This document shows positions 29,030-41,585 of a DNA stretch of 64,000 bases, one piece after another; within the stretch, counting starts at the first letter, position 1; each line of letters starts with the position of its first letter. The translations under genes and the position numbers were made by a program. Under the pieces are notes generated by a model. That model saw only the letters and a program-made list of their open reading frames with translations. It was not told where the DNA came from and searched no databases. This DNA is from Cannabis sativa. Taxonomy: Eukaryota > Streptophyta > Magnoliopsida > Rosales > Cannabaceae. The stretch is taken from the NCBI RefSeq assembly GCF_029168945.1, contig NC_083603.1:5208001-5272000 (forward strand), written 5' to 3'.

Positions 29030-29772
29030 AGTTTATGGAAGTGTTGGCAGTGGGTAATATAGGGTTGGTGGAAGAAGCCGTCATAGTTGGTTGGGCAATT
29101 TAGAAGGCTCGGAATGATATGCTTTGGAATGGTAAAAGTTGTAGTGCTGCTGATGTTATTTAGCTGGCTCGTACCACTCTTCGACAATGGACAAGTGCCC
29201 AGTCTAAGCGGATGGGATCGATGTCACTGGCTTCCAATCGCACTGACACAAGAGATTACTGGTCCAAACCGGCTGCTGATCAGTTAAAAATTAATGTGGA
29301 TGGGGCAGTTTTTGAAGACACAAATGAGATAGGTACGGGTTTTGTAGCACGTAACTGTGATGGTCGAGTACTAGAGGCGTTTTCAACTATTTCTTCTGTT
29401 TAGCTGCCGACCCGAAATTGCAGAAATTTTAAGTGTCAAATAAGCACTTAGTTGGATAAAGAGGAATAACAGGTCAAATGTTATTCTAGAGACAGATTGC
29501 ATTTTAATTGTTCAAGCTATTCTTAGTTCGGTATCTATGCCTTCTATTTTTGGTTTATTTGTTAAGGATTGTCAAGTTATTTTATCTTCTTTAAGTAATG
29601 TTTTTATTGGTCATGTTAAACGGTCTGCTAACAAAGTCGCGCACTGTATGGCATGTGGTGCTTGTTATTGGTCATGTCGTCTTTTTTGGGAGAGTGATAT
29701 TCCCCTTACTCTTCAGTCTTCTGTATTAGCGGATGTTTCTGTCTAATAAAATTTATTTTCATTCAAAAAAAA
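29030..29772 (+). pseudogene. 5'-truncated LINE, RNase H part
   Basis: Frames in succession encode AWKARNDMLW-like sequence, then YWSKPAADQLKINVDGAVFE and GTGFVARNCDGRVLEAF, then IFGLFVKDCQVILSSL and VKRSANKVAHC, stop at about 29744, and an A-rich tail from 29765. This is the RNase H end of an L1-type LINE related to 12920-14785, broken by stops (e.g. 29401) and frame changes. A possible target duplication is ATAACTTAAGTTAA near 28956 against ATAATTTAAGTTAA near 29779. Confidence 0.75.
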
Positions 29773-29959
29773 TAAATAAATAATTTAAGTTAATTTTTTA
29801 AAATCATTTTTAATATTTTTTATAAATTTCATTTTCATATTATTTTTATCCAATATTAATAGTTAGTTTTATTTTATTTTCATAATTTTTTAAATTATAT
29901 AATTTTTTCTAATAAAATTATATATAATTTTGGGACTTTTTTAGTTTTACACTTCAAAA

Positions 29960-30170
29960 TAGTTTTTTTGTTTTACATTTTTACGGAATTCTACATAGAA
30001 ATTCTTATTACAACTAGCGCTGCAACCTAAATTGCAACAAAAAATCGTATAGAAACCCATATTGCAACTAGCGCAGCAACCACTCTAGAAACCCAAATTG
30101 TAAATTTGAAAAAAAAAATGTTAAAAAAACAGTATATGGGGTAATTTCCCATAATTTTTTTGCTTTAATA
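29960..30170 (-). repeat. AGCGCTGCAAC repeat, one-unit copy
   Basis: TTTTTACGGAATTCTACATA, CAACTAGCGCTGCAACC, AAATTGCAACAAAAAATCGT and ACCACTCTAGAAACCC recur in reverse orientation at 63760-64000. This copy has one core unit where the other has two or more. Unclassified non-autonomous repeat. Confidence 0.65.
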
Positions 30171-30789
30171 TTTAAAATATTTATTTTTATTTTATAGGTA
30201 TATTTTTTTTAGAATATGACAAGAAAAAAAATAAAAAATTAGTACGAATAAAATATATATATTTTATATAAAATAAAAAATTTAAAATGAAGTCTATTTA
30301 TAATTTTATGGGATAAAAAAAAATTCTCATTTATTAAATATTTTTATTTCTATTATAATTATTAAATTTCGATATATATTGAGTATTTTTTTCAATTATA
30401 TAATTAAGGATTAAAAATGATGCAACTTTTACTTATTTTAAAAAATAGTGCATTGTTATTACACACTATGATGTCCAATATTATTATAAGGTGACACCTT
30501 ATGAATGATTAGTAGTTCTCTATAATTATTATTACTATAAAATAAGTGATATTGGCGGTAAAATTACCCGAATTTATATTTTTTAACTTAACCATAAAAA
30601 TTGATTTTTCGGGGGCAAAACTACCTAAACTCTCATTACGTTTTACTTTTTACCCCTCTGTCTAAAAATCTCAGCTAATTGTCATGTGGACAATTGAAGT
30701 GTATACTAATGTATACGTGACACATTTTTAGTAGTCCACATAATATTAATTATTAAAATATTATAAAAATTATTCAAAAATATAAAAAT
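30171..30789. other. AT-rich intergenic repeat debris
   Basis: AT-rich. A stretch at 30550-30730 (GGCGGTAAAATTACCCG onward, TCATGTGGACAATTG) looks like a repeat but has no clear ends or coding capacity. Confidence 0.3.
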
Positions 30790-32626
30790 AATTTAAAACC
30801 CTAGAGTTCTTGGCTGAGGTAGGTTTTGTTCCGACCACCTCTTGGTCGGCGTTAATGACGATAACTCCATCGCCAGAGGAGGCCTTGGGGTCAATCTTCT
30901 GCGCCTTGCTCGAACTTTCCCTGCCTGAAGTTCCGCCCAACTTCCTCTTGAAGGTTGATTTTAGCCTAATCGACATTTCTGCACAAACAAGAGAAAAAAG
31001 TTAAAATTGACGGCCAAGTTAATAAAAACATGAGTTATCAATAATAGGCCTACTCTAAATGTTTGGAGGAGCATCCTCCCGGACAAGAATTGAAGAGACG
31101 TCATCATCAAAAGATTTCTCTTCAACTTCCTCAACAAATGGCTTTCCCCTTCCCCTCGATAGGATGCACGACTTTGACGAGTAGGTACCTCTTCAGTGTC
31201 CATGATTGAATGGGTTCCTCGATAGGCGAAGGTCCGACCCTATTGGCCTTGGTCTTCTTCTTCTTCTTCTTCCGGGCAGCAGATGGATTTGTCAGCTCAT
31301 AAGGCTTCTCAGAGAACGAACTCTAAGGCGTCGGATAAAGTCCCTGAGACGCAACGTAAAAGTAGGCCATATGTACATCTTGGCCCGTTGAAAAGTAATG
31401 GAGTTGGTTGGCATCTTTGTGACCATGTAATAGTCTCAAAGGAAGCTACCAATCTTTTTGACACACTTCTCATTAGTATCGATCAGCCACGAGCATTCAT
31501 ACTTCGAGAAGTAGAAGTACCCCGAGCAGTCACTGTGCAGGGGAGATTTTAATTTGAAAAACCATTTAATATCATGCGCAGAAGGTTCACCCCCACCCTT
31601 ACTGTGCATATAATACAAACATGGTGGCCAGGTATTTGATTCCCTTCGGCGTGAATTGCGTCGGGGAAATTTTGTAGTAATTCACCATCTTCACAAAGTA
31701 TGAGTGAAGTGGTAGGAGGGAACCATGATTGGCATGTGGGTCGTACCATGCACACATCCCCTCACCTGGGTTGTAGGAAAGTTGTCCCTTGAAAGGAAGA
31801 AAAACATGTACGTCCCTAAGAAGACCATCCTTGTCTAAATTTCAGAGATGCCTCTCAGTGAGCTTGGACGGTGGAAAAATCCACATTGGACCCTTAGGCT
31901 CTTGGTGTTCAAACGACTAAGCCTCATCAAATTCTTGGTCCGTATAATCAACACCCACGACTAAGAGGCGTCCACATGAATCATACAGTTTGTCATCCTC
32001 CGACCACCAACCAACCCCTACAAAAGGCATAAGGGCATACCTATGATTGTCAACCTGGTCTTCGATCTCTTGGACTTCAGGATCCTCTGTGGGGAGATTT
32101 CCCTCACTCTTAGAGTCTGGCTCGTCCTATTTGTGATGCATAGCCATTATTTGAATGAACTCTTTGTCGTACGAGCCTATCTTACGAACAGTTTGCTTTG
32201 TGCGAGCCACGTTTCTTGAATGGAATGAATAACTCTCTAAAGGATTATCTGTGACGACAACTGCGATCTCTGCCTCAACCTTTGGGTGGAAAGAAGGTTC
32301 AGGGTCCACTTTTGGCAAAGTGTTTGGAGTGTTTGGTCAAACAATGATGTCCAGTTGGACGACAAGTATTTCCTCCAGCCAAAATTGTATTCCCTAATAA
32401 ACATGTCATACACGTCTCCAACAATCTAGTCTGGATAGGAGAAATTTTGGACGGTTGGGAAAAAAGGTTTTAATTCTTCACTCGAGACGTCCCACTCCTC
32501 AAAGCTAGAGGAGGAGTTATCAGCAGAGGGCGAAGGTGATGCCCTGAGTCTTAGTTGGTCGTGAAAGAGTAACTGTAAGAGATCATCAATTCGATTATTA
32601 CCTCCCCAAAAGTCGTCGAGAATCAT
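30790..32626 (-). pseudogene. Retroelement antisense ORF remnant
   Basis: Read against the element, a frame starts MILDDFWGGNNRIDDLLQLL at 32626 and runs on after an in-frame TAG (32426) as IVGDVYDMFIREYNFGWRKY. It then shifts frame near 32330. Further on are SYFVKMVNYYKISPTQF with TPKGIKYLATMFVLY (about 31610-31720) and DIKWFFKLKSPLHSDCSGYF (about 31500-31580), then a basic RLKSTFKRKLGGTSGRESSS tail (about 30976). The middle looks like the plant 'putative gypsy-type transposon' domain (Transposase_28). Such antisense ORFs between pol and the 3' LTR are known in Tat-lineage Gypsy elements. This copy is broken. The domain call rests on pattern memory. Confidence 0.5.
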
Positions 32627-33428
32627 TTATAAAAGAAAGAAGGAGATGTAAATACCAGATAGAATAGAAATAAGGTTCTTTTTGGAAATAATTTATATAT
32701 TTTGACCAACAAAATATACAAATCAAAAGAAAAGGTTTCTCTAGAATGACGAAGAACCTGGTTCGAAGCTGATCAAGAACAATTTTGAACCTAGAAAAAG
32801 CTAAAGTACTATACAAGCCTTAGTTCAACAAAATTTCTCAAGAAAACATATATTCATGCGACAATTCAATAGTTTAACCCCGCACAGGAAAATTTGTCAA
32901 CAACGAAGAACATTCATGGCATAAACCTAGATTTTTGCAGAAAACATGCAATATCAAACGCAAAGAAAAATAGTAAAATATATTTAAATCAACACACTTA
33001 CTCATTGGGGGAGAAGCGAGTTGAAGGTGATTCAAATACTTACGATCTCCAAATGCGTCCTTACGATTTGAGAAAACAAAAATGCTCTCTGGTTGTACAA
33101 AGAATCAAAAATGCCAAATGAGATTTCTCCTTCCCTTTTTAAGAATTTTTAAGGGGCACGATGGTAATTTGGATGCCCAAATCAAATTTTTGTTTCCTTA
33201 TAAATTTTGCGATGAGTACTTTATAGAGTACAACCGTTAGCACATGCTTCTAAGGCACAAAAACTCGTGTCAAAGCATTAAATGCCTTAGATACTCAAAA
33301 GGATTTGAAGAGACTACATGTAGTATCATAACTACCTACTCTGATACGTGTCTCTACATCTGAATAGTTGTGAGCCAAGCAAGTCCACGCACCTACTAGG
33401 AGGTTCCTCCGCAGACTTGGGGGGCAAA
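30790..33428 (+). mobile_element. Internal 3' region of a Ty3/Gypsy element
   Basis: This stretch precedes the 3' LTR at 33429 and ends in a polypurine-like ACTTGGGGGGCAAA directly before the LTR, which sets the element on the plus strand. No gag, protease, RT or integrase is present, so it is 5'-truncated or non-autonomous. It carries the antisense frame at 30790-32626. A CTTCTTCTTCTTCTTCTTCC microsatellite lies at about 31255. The left border is uncertain. Confidence 0.55.
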
Positions 33429-34119
33429 TGTTATTCCAATTTTAGCCCGGGTGATGTGGCACATTTTTTCGGGTGACACGTATCATCGTATATAAGCTTG
33501 GGTGGATAAAAAAACCTCGCGAAATGTCTGCCCAAGATAAACACTCGGTCGAATGTGCCAACAGACGAACCAAGTGTAATCTGCCACACAAGATAAGCAT
33601 GAATTGACCTGGACGGAAAGAAATGGTATGAACATTATACCAACCGACTCAGGAGAAAATGCGTGACAGAGGCATTTAATATAGTTTCCTATTTAATATG
33701 TAATCCAATCCCAATTTAAAGGGAGTTTCGTATATATTCTTCATAATTTAAGAATGTCATTTATTCCCTATTTTCATGGATCGACAACTTTGGAAAACCA
33801 ATATCTGTTGTAAACATCACCTATAAATAGTGGAGTCACTCCATTGTGAAGGGGACCAAAATCAGTTGCTTGAGTGAGATATTACGCTGCTCATTTTCTC
33901 TGTAAAGCTTTCGAGAGAAATCAAACTCTTTTTGCTTCTCCACTCACAAGTTAAATACAATAAAAAGGGGAGTAAGCTATTACCAGAATAATGGGGCTGA
34001 ACCTTTATAACATATCGTGTTCTTAGTTTTACTTACTATTGATTATATTCTCTTTAAATCTTATTGATTTCTTGTTGCTTTGAAAGGTTCAGTGTCGTTG
34101 GTTAAAAGCGAAATCAACA
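33429..34119 (+). mobile_element. Gypsy 3' LTR
   Basis: It begins TGTTATTCC right after a G-rich polypurine tract and ends AAATCAACA, giving TGTT...AACA ends and a length of about 691 bp. A good TATA box (TATAAATAG, 33822-33830) sits in the middle, where an LTR promoter is expected, followed by CT-rich leader-like sequence. The 5' LTR is not in the window, so the 5-bp target duplication (ACATG downstream) cannot be tested. Confidence 0.65.
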
Positions 34120-36871
34120 ACATGAACATTAGTTCATGATTACTCAGGATTCATGGTAATCTATTTTTGATCATCATTGTGATATGAATTAGGTATTTAT
34201 AGCAAATGATATGTTTGATAAAGATAACTTAATTACATATCGGTCCATATCATATATAATCTCTATTATATACAACATCTTCACTTAGATGTCGTACTAT
34301 ATCAACGATTCGAATCGAGATTGCTTGCACTGAATAACGAGCATCAGTGAACCGTACTAACAACCATTGATTAAAAATTCTATAGTTTTAATATTTGCGG
34401 ACTATATTATTCATGACTAAGTGATATTAATTCTTCGTATAATGCAAGTCACAATCTCATATATGAATAAGAATTTTTTTTTAATATTTATATATAAATT
34501 ATTCAATATAAAATATTAATAATTTAACATTTAAGTATATATCAAAATATTTAACTACTATTTATAATTAAAATTATTTTTACAAGCTTTTTAAGACATG
34601 AACCTTTACATATATGCCCAATGACAACTATAGACAATTATTTGTAAGAGTAGAAGACATACATGTCAACTCCAGCTACCAGGGACCCACTTATGAAAAA
34701 AAAAATAGAATTATGAGGCACACTCTTATTCCTACTCTATTTTTTATTTAGGAAAAGAATTCTCCTTAGGAGTTTTTATCTGATCCAATTTGTTATTTTG
34801 CTCATAGTACATTTAATCTGCACTAGATGTGAATTTCATATTTTAGATCCAATCCAATCTATATAATAATTCAAATTCAATCCAATCTAATCCGCAAAAG
34901 TACAATTTGAATCGATTATTTTTTAATATTTAAAAATATTTTTTCACATAACTAACAACAGAATAAAATAAGTATCGTTGTTTTATGTCTCCAACAATAA
35001 ATTAAAATAAAAAATTCAAAGCAAGAAAAAAAATTGTACGTATAAAGAAAAAATTAATTTAATTTTAAATTATATTTTCCTTATAAATAAGAATGAAATA
35101 TAAATTTGATCTATTATATTTTGAAATATATTTATATCGCATGTATTAGATTTTTTAAATTACTATTTTTTTATATTGAAATATTAGTTGTATATATATT
35201 TTAAAATATATCTAAATATGTGTATTTGATTGAATCAGTTACTTTGACATATCAATCAATATTTAATCCGCACAAGTGTGAATTTTAAATTTTCTAATCT
35301 AATCCAATCCGCACAAATAAGAATACCTGAATTTTGTATATTGAATTAAATTAGATCGTGCAAATTAGATTTAATTGAGTATTTTATGAACATCTCTAAT
35401 TCCCGCTCGATTAAGAGTGTTATTCCAAGAAAAAGTCTCTACCCTACTTTTGAAGGATGGATTAGCCTAATCCAAAAACATGGCACACTAATAGACTCAG
35501 AATGGGCATAGGCATATATGGTGCAACTCAAGTCCAATTACTTGCTATAAAAACTCACCACTAACATTCAACATTAAATAATAATTTAACTTTAAATACA
35601 AACCTAATTTATTCACCAAATTTAAAGTATGAAAAAGTGTATTTGTCTTGTAGTATACATTCACCATGATTCTTTATTAATAAATTTTGAGTTATATCTC
35701 ATTAATTTACACCTAGCTTAGCTAAGTAGCTAGATACTTCCACGCCTAATTTTTGTATGTTTTGAGCTAAATTACATTTTTACAATTTTTTTTTGGGTGG
35801 GATAGGTTCGTGTTTAGTATTCATTAGACTTTTATTTAAGTAAAATTAAATATATTATAAATAACAAATATTTATAACTTAATTAATTAGAGTGTATAAT
35901 ACATTATGATGATATGGATTCAAGTTCCATTCATGACCCAACCCAATTCTATGCTTAAAAAATTATTGAAATTAATTTTCTTTCTATTTTTTTATGAAAA
36001 ATTTCTCTTTTTAAATTTAAAATTCGTTTTAACAACTTTTTATTTTTTATTTCGTCCCTTTATGTAATAAGCTCTATCATTTTGTTTTCTATGATCCACA
36101 ACCACATATATTTAACATGAGAAAAAAATTTTAATCAAATCATCTAAATATATTTAATAATAATAATAATATATATTTTACTTTCTGTAAATATAATTTG
36201 ATTTAAAATTTTTAGTTAAAATCTTAAAAATAGTTTTAATTATATGTTAAATTTATAAGTAAAAACGAGTATTGTATGAGGGTCTCAAAATTTAAATTTA
36301 AATCGTTCTAGATTTATAGATTCTCGTGTTAAACCCTAATATGTACATGCATTTGTCGTTTATATAAATATTTAAAGTGTTATTTGGATGTGTCATATCA
36401 ATATTAGCACAATTTAATATTGAATTCTATTTATTTTACTTTAATAATAACCATAAAAAATTACTAACTAGTTATAGGGACATCATTTCGGGGTATTGCT
36501 ATTAAAAATACAATTACTTTTTTATTTGTCATCCTTGTTTATTTATATTTTTCTTATGTCCCCACACTTTTAATAATATTAAATATTATCAAAAATAAAA
36601 TTTAGTCTTTTTAAAAATCTTGCTAAAATATTACAAAAACACTAGAAATATGTAAAATAAATAAGTTTAGTAAGGGCATAGAGTATCATTCCCATTCATC
36701 TCTTTGTTGTTTCCTTTCCCATATAGGCTGAGAATCCCCAAAGGCTTGTCCATATTTGCCATTTCTTGCCAATTTCTCAACAAAAATTTTAATCACCTAA
36801 ATTAAAAAAAATCACATCATTAAATACAAATTACTGCTCTCCGAAAAAAAAATCGAGAAAAAATATATATA
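34120..36871. other. AT-rich intergenic with repeat debris
   Basis: No gene. 34780-35400 holds ATCCAATCCAATC-rich arms near both ends around AT-rich DNA, like the hAT-type MITE at 11851-12484, but the borders are unclear. 34140-34480 looks like old LTR sequence without clear ends. The rest is AT-rich with no ORF above noise. Confidence 0.35.
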
Positions 36872-37604
36872 TTTTAATTAGAATAATTAGCTTTTTTAGT
36901 CCCTGTACTTATGACACTATATTATGATGCCCCTTAATTTATAAGTGTAGTTAAAAATACCCCCTAAAATATATCAGTTGGAATAGTATAATCCTTCTAT
37001 CTAATTTTGTTAAAATTGACTAAAGTTGACTGTTAAATTAATAATGTAGCATTATACATAGATAGTAGTTGAAAAATTATATACCATTAGGAAAATAAAG
37101 TACAAGTCATAAAAATTACAATCACAGGAAAAAAAAAATGAAAAATAACATCCCAAAAAATAGAATATCATTACCTTAATTTTCCAAAAATCTCATGTTC
37201 TTTCTAGTGATATCCATCTCTTCAAATACTGTAGAATCCTAATTTTACACCTTTTTCTAATTTGAACTGCTAAAAAACGATTGGAATTATTTTAATAAAA
37301 TTATTTTTATTAAATTTTTTTAAAAGGTTATGAAATCATTTTTTAATCATCTTTCATTGTCAGTTATTATGCCACCTCATAGTCAATTTTCCCTCTAAAA
37401 AGAGATGAAATTACTACTCTATCCTTTGTTATAATACCACATCATCAATACAAACAGTATTTTTAAACAAAATAAACAGAAGGACTAAATGTATGCATAT
37501 AAAATTATACAAGGACTATTTATAACAAGCTGAATAGATTAAAGGGCATAATAGTATAGTGTCATAAGTACAAGGGGTAAAAAAGATAATTATTCTTTTA
37601 ATTA
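36872..37604. mobile_element. Mutator-like MITE with 9-bp TSD
   Basis: TTTTAATTA at 36872-36880 and at 37596-37604 is a perfect 9-bp target duplication. The element (36881-37595, 715 bp) starts GAATAATTAGCTTTTTTAGT and ends with its imperfect inverse. Terminal inverted repeats extend about 57 bp, including a perfectly shared TGTACTTATGACACTATA. A 9-bp duplication with long inverted repeats and no transposase is the signature of a non-autonomous Mutator-like element. Confidence 0.8.
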
Positions 37605-38330
37605 ATTAGAACATATTTGTAATGAAATGAGACACATTAAGTACTTTATGTGTATATATATATTAAAGGATCATATTTTAAATTATATTTAATACTATAA
37701 AAATATAAATTTATATTAATTTTCTAACATTTTATATTATTTAAAATATAATAATTAATGCTACAACTATGAAATAGGTATTTTTAAAAATAGAGAAATA
37801 CTAAAATGTACTAGTGATATTTAGCACTCTTTTACGTGTTAATATCGTTATTGGTCTAACTAAGTGTCGATTTTTATATAGTTTAATGTAATAACTTTTA
37901 GAGAATATCGTTAGCTAATTGTAAGGTGACACATTTAAAAGATGTTAAGCACTACTGAGACTTAATAATAATGTTCTTAAGAATATTATATAATTGTGAT
38001 TATAGATATAATTTAATAATTTTACATTTTTCCTTGTAAAGGAGTACCAAGTTCGCTTATTCTTTTTGATAAAAAGATTGGTGATTAGGCTTCTACAATT
38101 AATGACATGGCCCAATAAATTACCAATTAAAGACTAATTGTGTCACACTGTATACATTTGCTTTAAATATCTTAGGATGATATTTTACTACTTTTATAAA
38201 TATATCATTTTCAACTATATGACAAAAAAAAAACAATAATTGGTAATGACATATTGCTATGGCTAATAAACCTAGCCAACCCAGTAATTGTAACTTATAA
38301 TAACTACTAGAATAAAAACAAAATCATGCA
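37605..38330. other. AT-rich intergenic
   Basis: No gene. It includes one copy of a dispersed motif (TAGTGATATTTAGCAC to AGCACTACTGAGAC, 37810-37965) that also appears near 45160, 53870 and 54480. Confidence 0.35.
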
Positions 38331-38480
38331 CTACAAAAAAGTTACTAGTGATAATTTTTTAATCATAACATAAATTTTTTGTAACTAAATGTGATTTTTT
38401 AGTTACAACAAAAAATTATTTATGACTAAAACATACCATTTAGGTACAAGTTGTAATTAATTTTATTTTAGTCAAAACGA
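38331..38480 (+). mobile_element. CACTA-like transposon end
   Basis: CACTACAAAAAAGTTACTAG at about 38331 is like the terminal inverted repeat of plant CACTA (En/Spm) elements. Subterminal TTGTAACTAAA and TTTAGTTACAA (38379-38416) form an 11-bp perfect inverted repeat. No matching opposite end was found, so this may be a broken or solitary end. Confidence 0.4.
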
Positions 38481-39499
38481 GTACATTAATTAAACTATTT
38501 TGAATTTGTGCCAAATTTAATACCCAAAAAAAAAAATTGCTATATTTAATTTACTATTTATAATTATACTTTAATATATAAGATGTAGAATAAGTTAAAA
38601 AATAATTAATAATATTAATAGTCATTTAATATTTTATTGAGAATACATACAAATTATTAATTTTAATTTTTTTAATATTTAAATAATAATAGTATCGTAA
38701 ATGGAGAATATTAAGTTTAATAAAAGTTAATGAAACGTAATAATTAGTAGTGCTGTAATAAATTAAAAAGTATTATTTATTATTGACCAAATTTACTACA
38801 ATGCTATATGATATGCTAAATTTAGCACAACTATTTTAGCATACTTTTTTAGAACACCAATAATAATATTTCTTAAGTGTGCTAAAATATAAGAATACAC
38901 TATATTTTTAGTGCCCTATTAGAAATGTTCTTAAGACTGTAATATAAAATGTGATATTTTGATATAATAATTGTATATCTATAAAAATATACATTTTTAA
39001 ATTTGAAGATTTCTTGATTTGAAGTCTACCAAGTATTATAGAGATATTTTAAGTTAAACCAATATCCTATCTTTCTCTTAGTACAAAAGTATGGGTCTGG
39101 TAGGTTTTGTGAAATACAAGTTTAAGTGAACTGTCAATTATTGAATATCAACAATAAATTTTGTAATGAGATCATTTAATATGCATGGGCCATCCCTATC
39201 TCATCTCCATTGGATCCGTATATGTATATGTAGATATACAATATAATTAATATATTGTATGCATTGTAACAAATTACTATTATTTAGAATTAGAAAAGGA
39301 AAATTTAATTATTCATACTTAAATTGTGGCCAAAATTAATATCTAAAAAATAGGCACAAAGTTATTTGTCAACATTGTTGAGTTCCTGAGATCTCGTTTT
39401 GATACTTTTAAGGTTTTTGAACTTAAGGATGAGATTTCTTATTCTGTTTTTGACCATTTCAAATTCATTAGTTGATCAAATTTGACATTTGAACAATCG
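38481..39499. other. AT-rich intergenic
   Basis: No gene seen. A TAGCACAACTATTTTAGCAT segment near 38830 with AGTGTGCTAAAATAT near 38876 may be a degenerate MITE. Confidence 0.3.
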
Positions 39500-40230
39500 A
39501 AAGCAGCGCACCAGATTGATTGACAACCTGGGCGATGTGCCTTATTTCTAGGAGTTCGGGTTTGTAGTTTTCTCCCTAAATTTACTTAAATCTTTATTAT
39601 TTTATATGATGAAAAAAATACCCAAAATACTTTTTCGAGAACTTGATTGGAAATAGCCTAGGCTGACATATGCCAACCTGGGCGTTGGGCCCAGTGTCAG
39701 GTGTTAACCTAAGTGCTGGGTCCCAGTTATGACCCTTTAGAAGTTCTGTTTGGTCTCCAGAAATAATTAATCTTAATATTTTATGAAAAACGCAAAAGAT
39801 GCTCGAAAGAATTCTCAAAAAACATCATCGGAATCGGCTCAGGTTGACAAAATATCAACCTGGGCACTGGGCCTTGCTTTTGGAACCCACAAAGTGATGT
39901 TTCTTCCCTGAAAGTACTTATTTCCCCATTTTTTATGAAGACAAAGAAGATAAAAAACTTGAATCGTCGATCTGATACATGAAAGGCACTCAGATTGACA
40001 AATTGTCAACCTGCATGTTGGGGTGCCCGGGCACCGGGTGCTAAAAAATAAACTTACTTTGAATCTAATTCCGATGCCTCAAATTTTTCTATGGTATGTT
40101 TAGCTGATGTCCTAAAGTAAAGTTTAATCCATTTTCACTAAGACGGTCTCAAAAATTGAAACTCTAGTTGGGAATGTCAACTTAGGCGATGGGTGAAAAA
40201 CACTAGGTGCCCAGATTGACTTTTGGGTTG
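39500..40230. repeat. Degenerate tandem array, about 150-180 bp units
   Basis: Five diverged copies share a core in which a TTGAC/CTGAC arm faces a GTCAACCTGGGC-like arm: near 39515, 39661, 39841, 39991 and 40170. Spacing is 149-182 bp. A second shared block, TTTTATGA followed by an A-rich stretch, precedes the cores at 39601, 39779 and 39932. The array is GC-richer than its surroundings and not coding. Confidence 0.6.
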
Positions 40231-41585
40231 CAGGTTCGTGTAATTTCAACTCATGGGCTTGTATTTGATTGGTCTATGTATTTATGGTACAAAATACTGA
40301 AAAATAGTGGACAGGATTCAAGTTATTAAAGTCATTAATAAAAATAGAAGGAGATAATAAAACTGTAGTTTCAATTGGAAGATTGATACTATATCGAAGA
40401 GTTCAATTTAATGATTTGTTTTGCCCTTAAAAAGATTCATCACCTATCATTTTAATTTGTGAAAGAGCATAAAATATTGAGTATTGCTATTAGATATTGG
40501 TGTTAACACCACCATGACACGAGGTGCTCCTTTGTATATAGTTAATGATATTTCATAATAATTATTAAATTAAAATATATATAATCAAATATTTAATTAC
40601 GTTAATAACAATACAATATTTTGTGATAATGTTAGACATCGCTACTACTTTTAACATTTCTCGATAATATTAAGGGTAAAGGAGAGCATTGATAATAAGC
40701 ACTAATATTACTCACACTATCCTTCTAAAGAGCATTGATAAAACTCGTAATTAATTACATCAATAACGATATGAAACCGAACAATAACAGCTAGAGTGAT
40801 CCACCATTAATGATCGTTGGGGAAGTTGGCATCATCCAAAAATCTTTAAATGCATTATATAGCCTTTCAACTGTAACCCATCAATACCTATTATTATTCT
40901 TCTTCTTCTTCCTTACTAGCTACATTTCATTTCCCTTTTTTTAAATAAAAAACAAATAAATAAAAATATTAATTTTTGCTGAGCTTCAAATGACTTTTTC
41001 GGTGCCTCTTTAAATTTTGGTCACAAAATCACAATGCATTGCTCTTAATTTTAACAAGCTGTTATTAGCTTTTGGTGGTTAGGAAAATGGGATTGTACAA
41101 TTTCTCAATTTAAAAAGCAAATGGCTTTGAAGTTTTCATATTCATACACAAAAAAAGAAACAAAGAGGTTAGTATTTTATTTTAATTTTATTTTCTTATT
41201 TGTATTTCTATTTTCTTAGTTCACTGAATGATTTTGTAGCTGTACTAATTGAGTAGATGAACAACCTTTGACGGAGAAACCAAAGTAGAAATCTTTATGA
41301 ATAAGTTTTGTAGTTAAAATTTATGACCCTTTTTAGACTCATTCAAGTCTAGAAAAATCCTAGTGAGAAAAAGACATGGGTTAGCTTTAGATTTGGTAAA
41401 GAAATCCACCAATAAGATTTTACTCTTGTTTTATGTTAAAGTTTTGATTTTTATTTTGTTTTAGTGTCACCCATATAAATTTGAGAAGTGGGGTTTTCTC
41501 AGAATTTGTTCTACTCCAAAAAAAAGGCTTAAATTTGTTGATTTTATTAAGGGTTTTGTTTCTTCAGGTTTTGATCTTGATAAAG
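40231..41585 (+). promoter_or_regulatory. GPDH upstream region with likely leader intron
   Basis: AT-rich up to about 40900, where a CTTCTTCTTCTTCC tract may mark the promoter or leader. A donor-like GAG|GTTAGT at about 41166 and an acceptor TTTCTTCAG at 41569-41577 suggest a 5' UTR intron ending just before the ATG. The repeat-like stretch at 40490-40670 is unclassified. Confidence 0.4.

Noticed and set aside
31206..31552. Plus-strand frames in the Gypsy internal region
   Set aside because: The domain-like sequence is on the minus strand; the plus-strand frames show no retroelement motif.
38749..38754. GTAGTG as the right end of a CACTA element starting at 38331
   Set aside because: Only six bases match the left end, and the 3-bp flanks (ATG, CTG) differ.
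41481..41585. 35-codon N-terminal extension of GPDH
   Set aside because: A good acceptor at 41576-41577 lies inside it, and homologues start MVGS. The stretch is probably the end of a leader intron.
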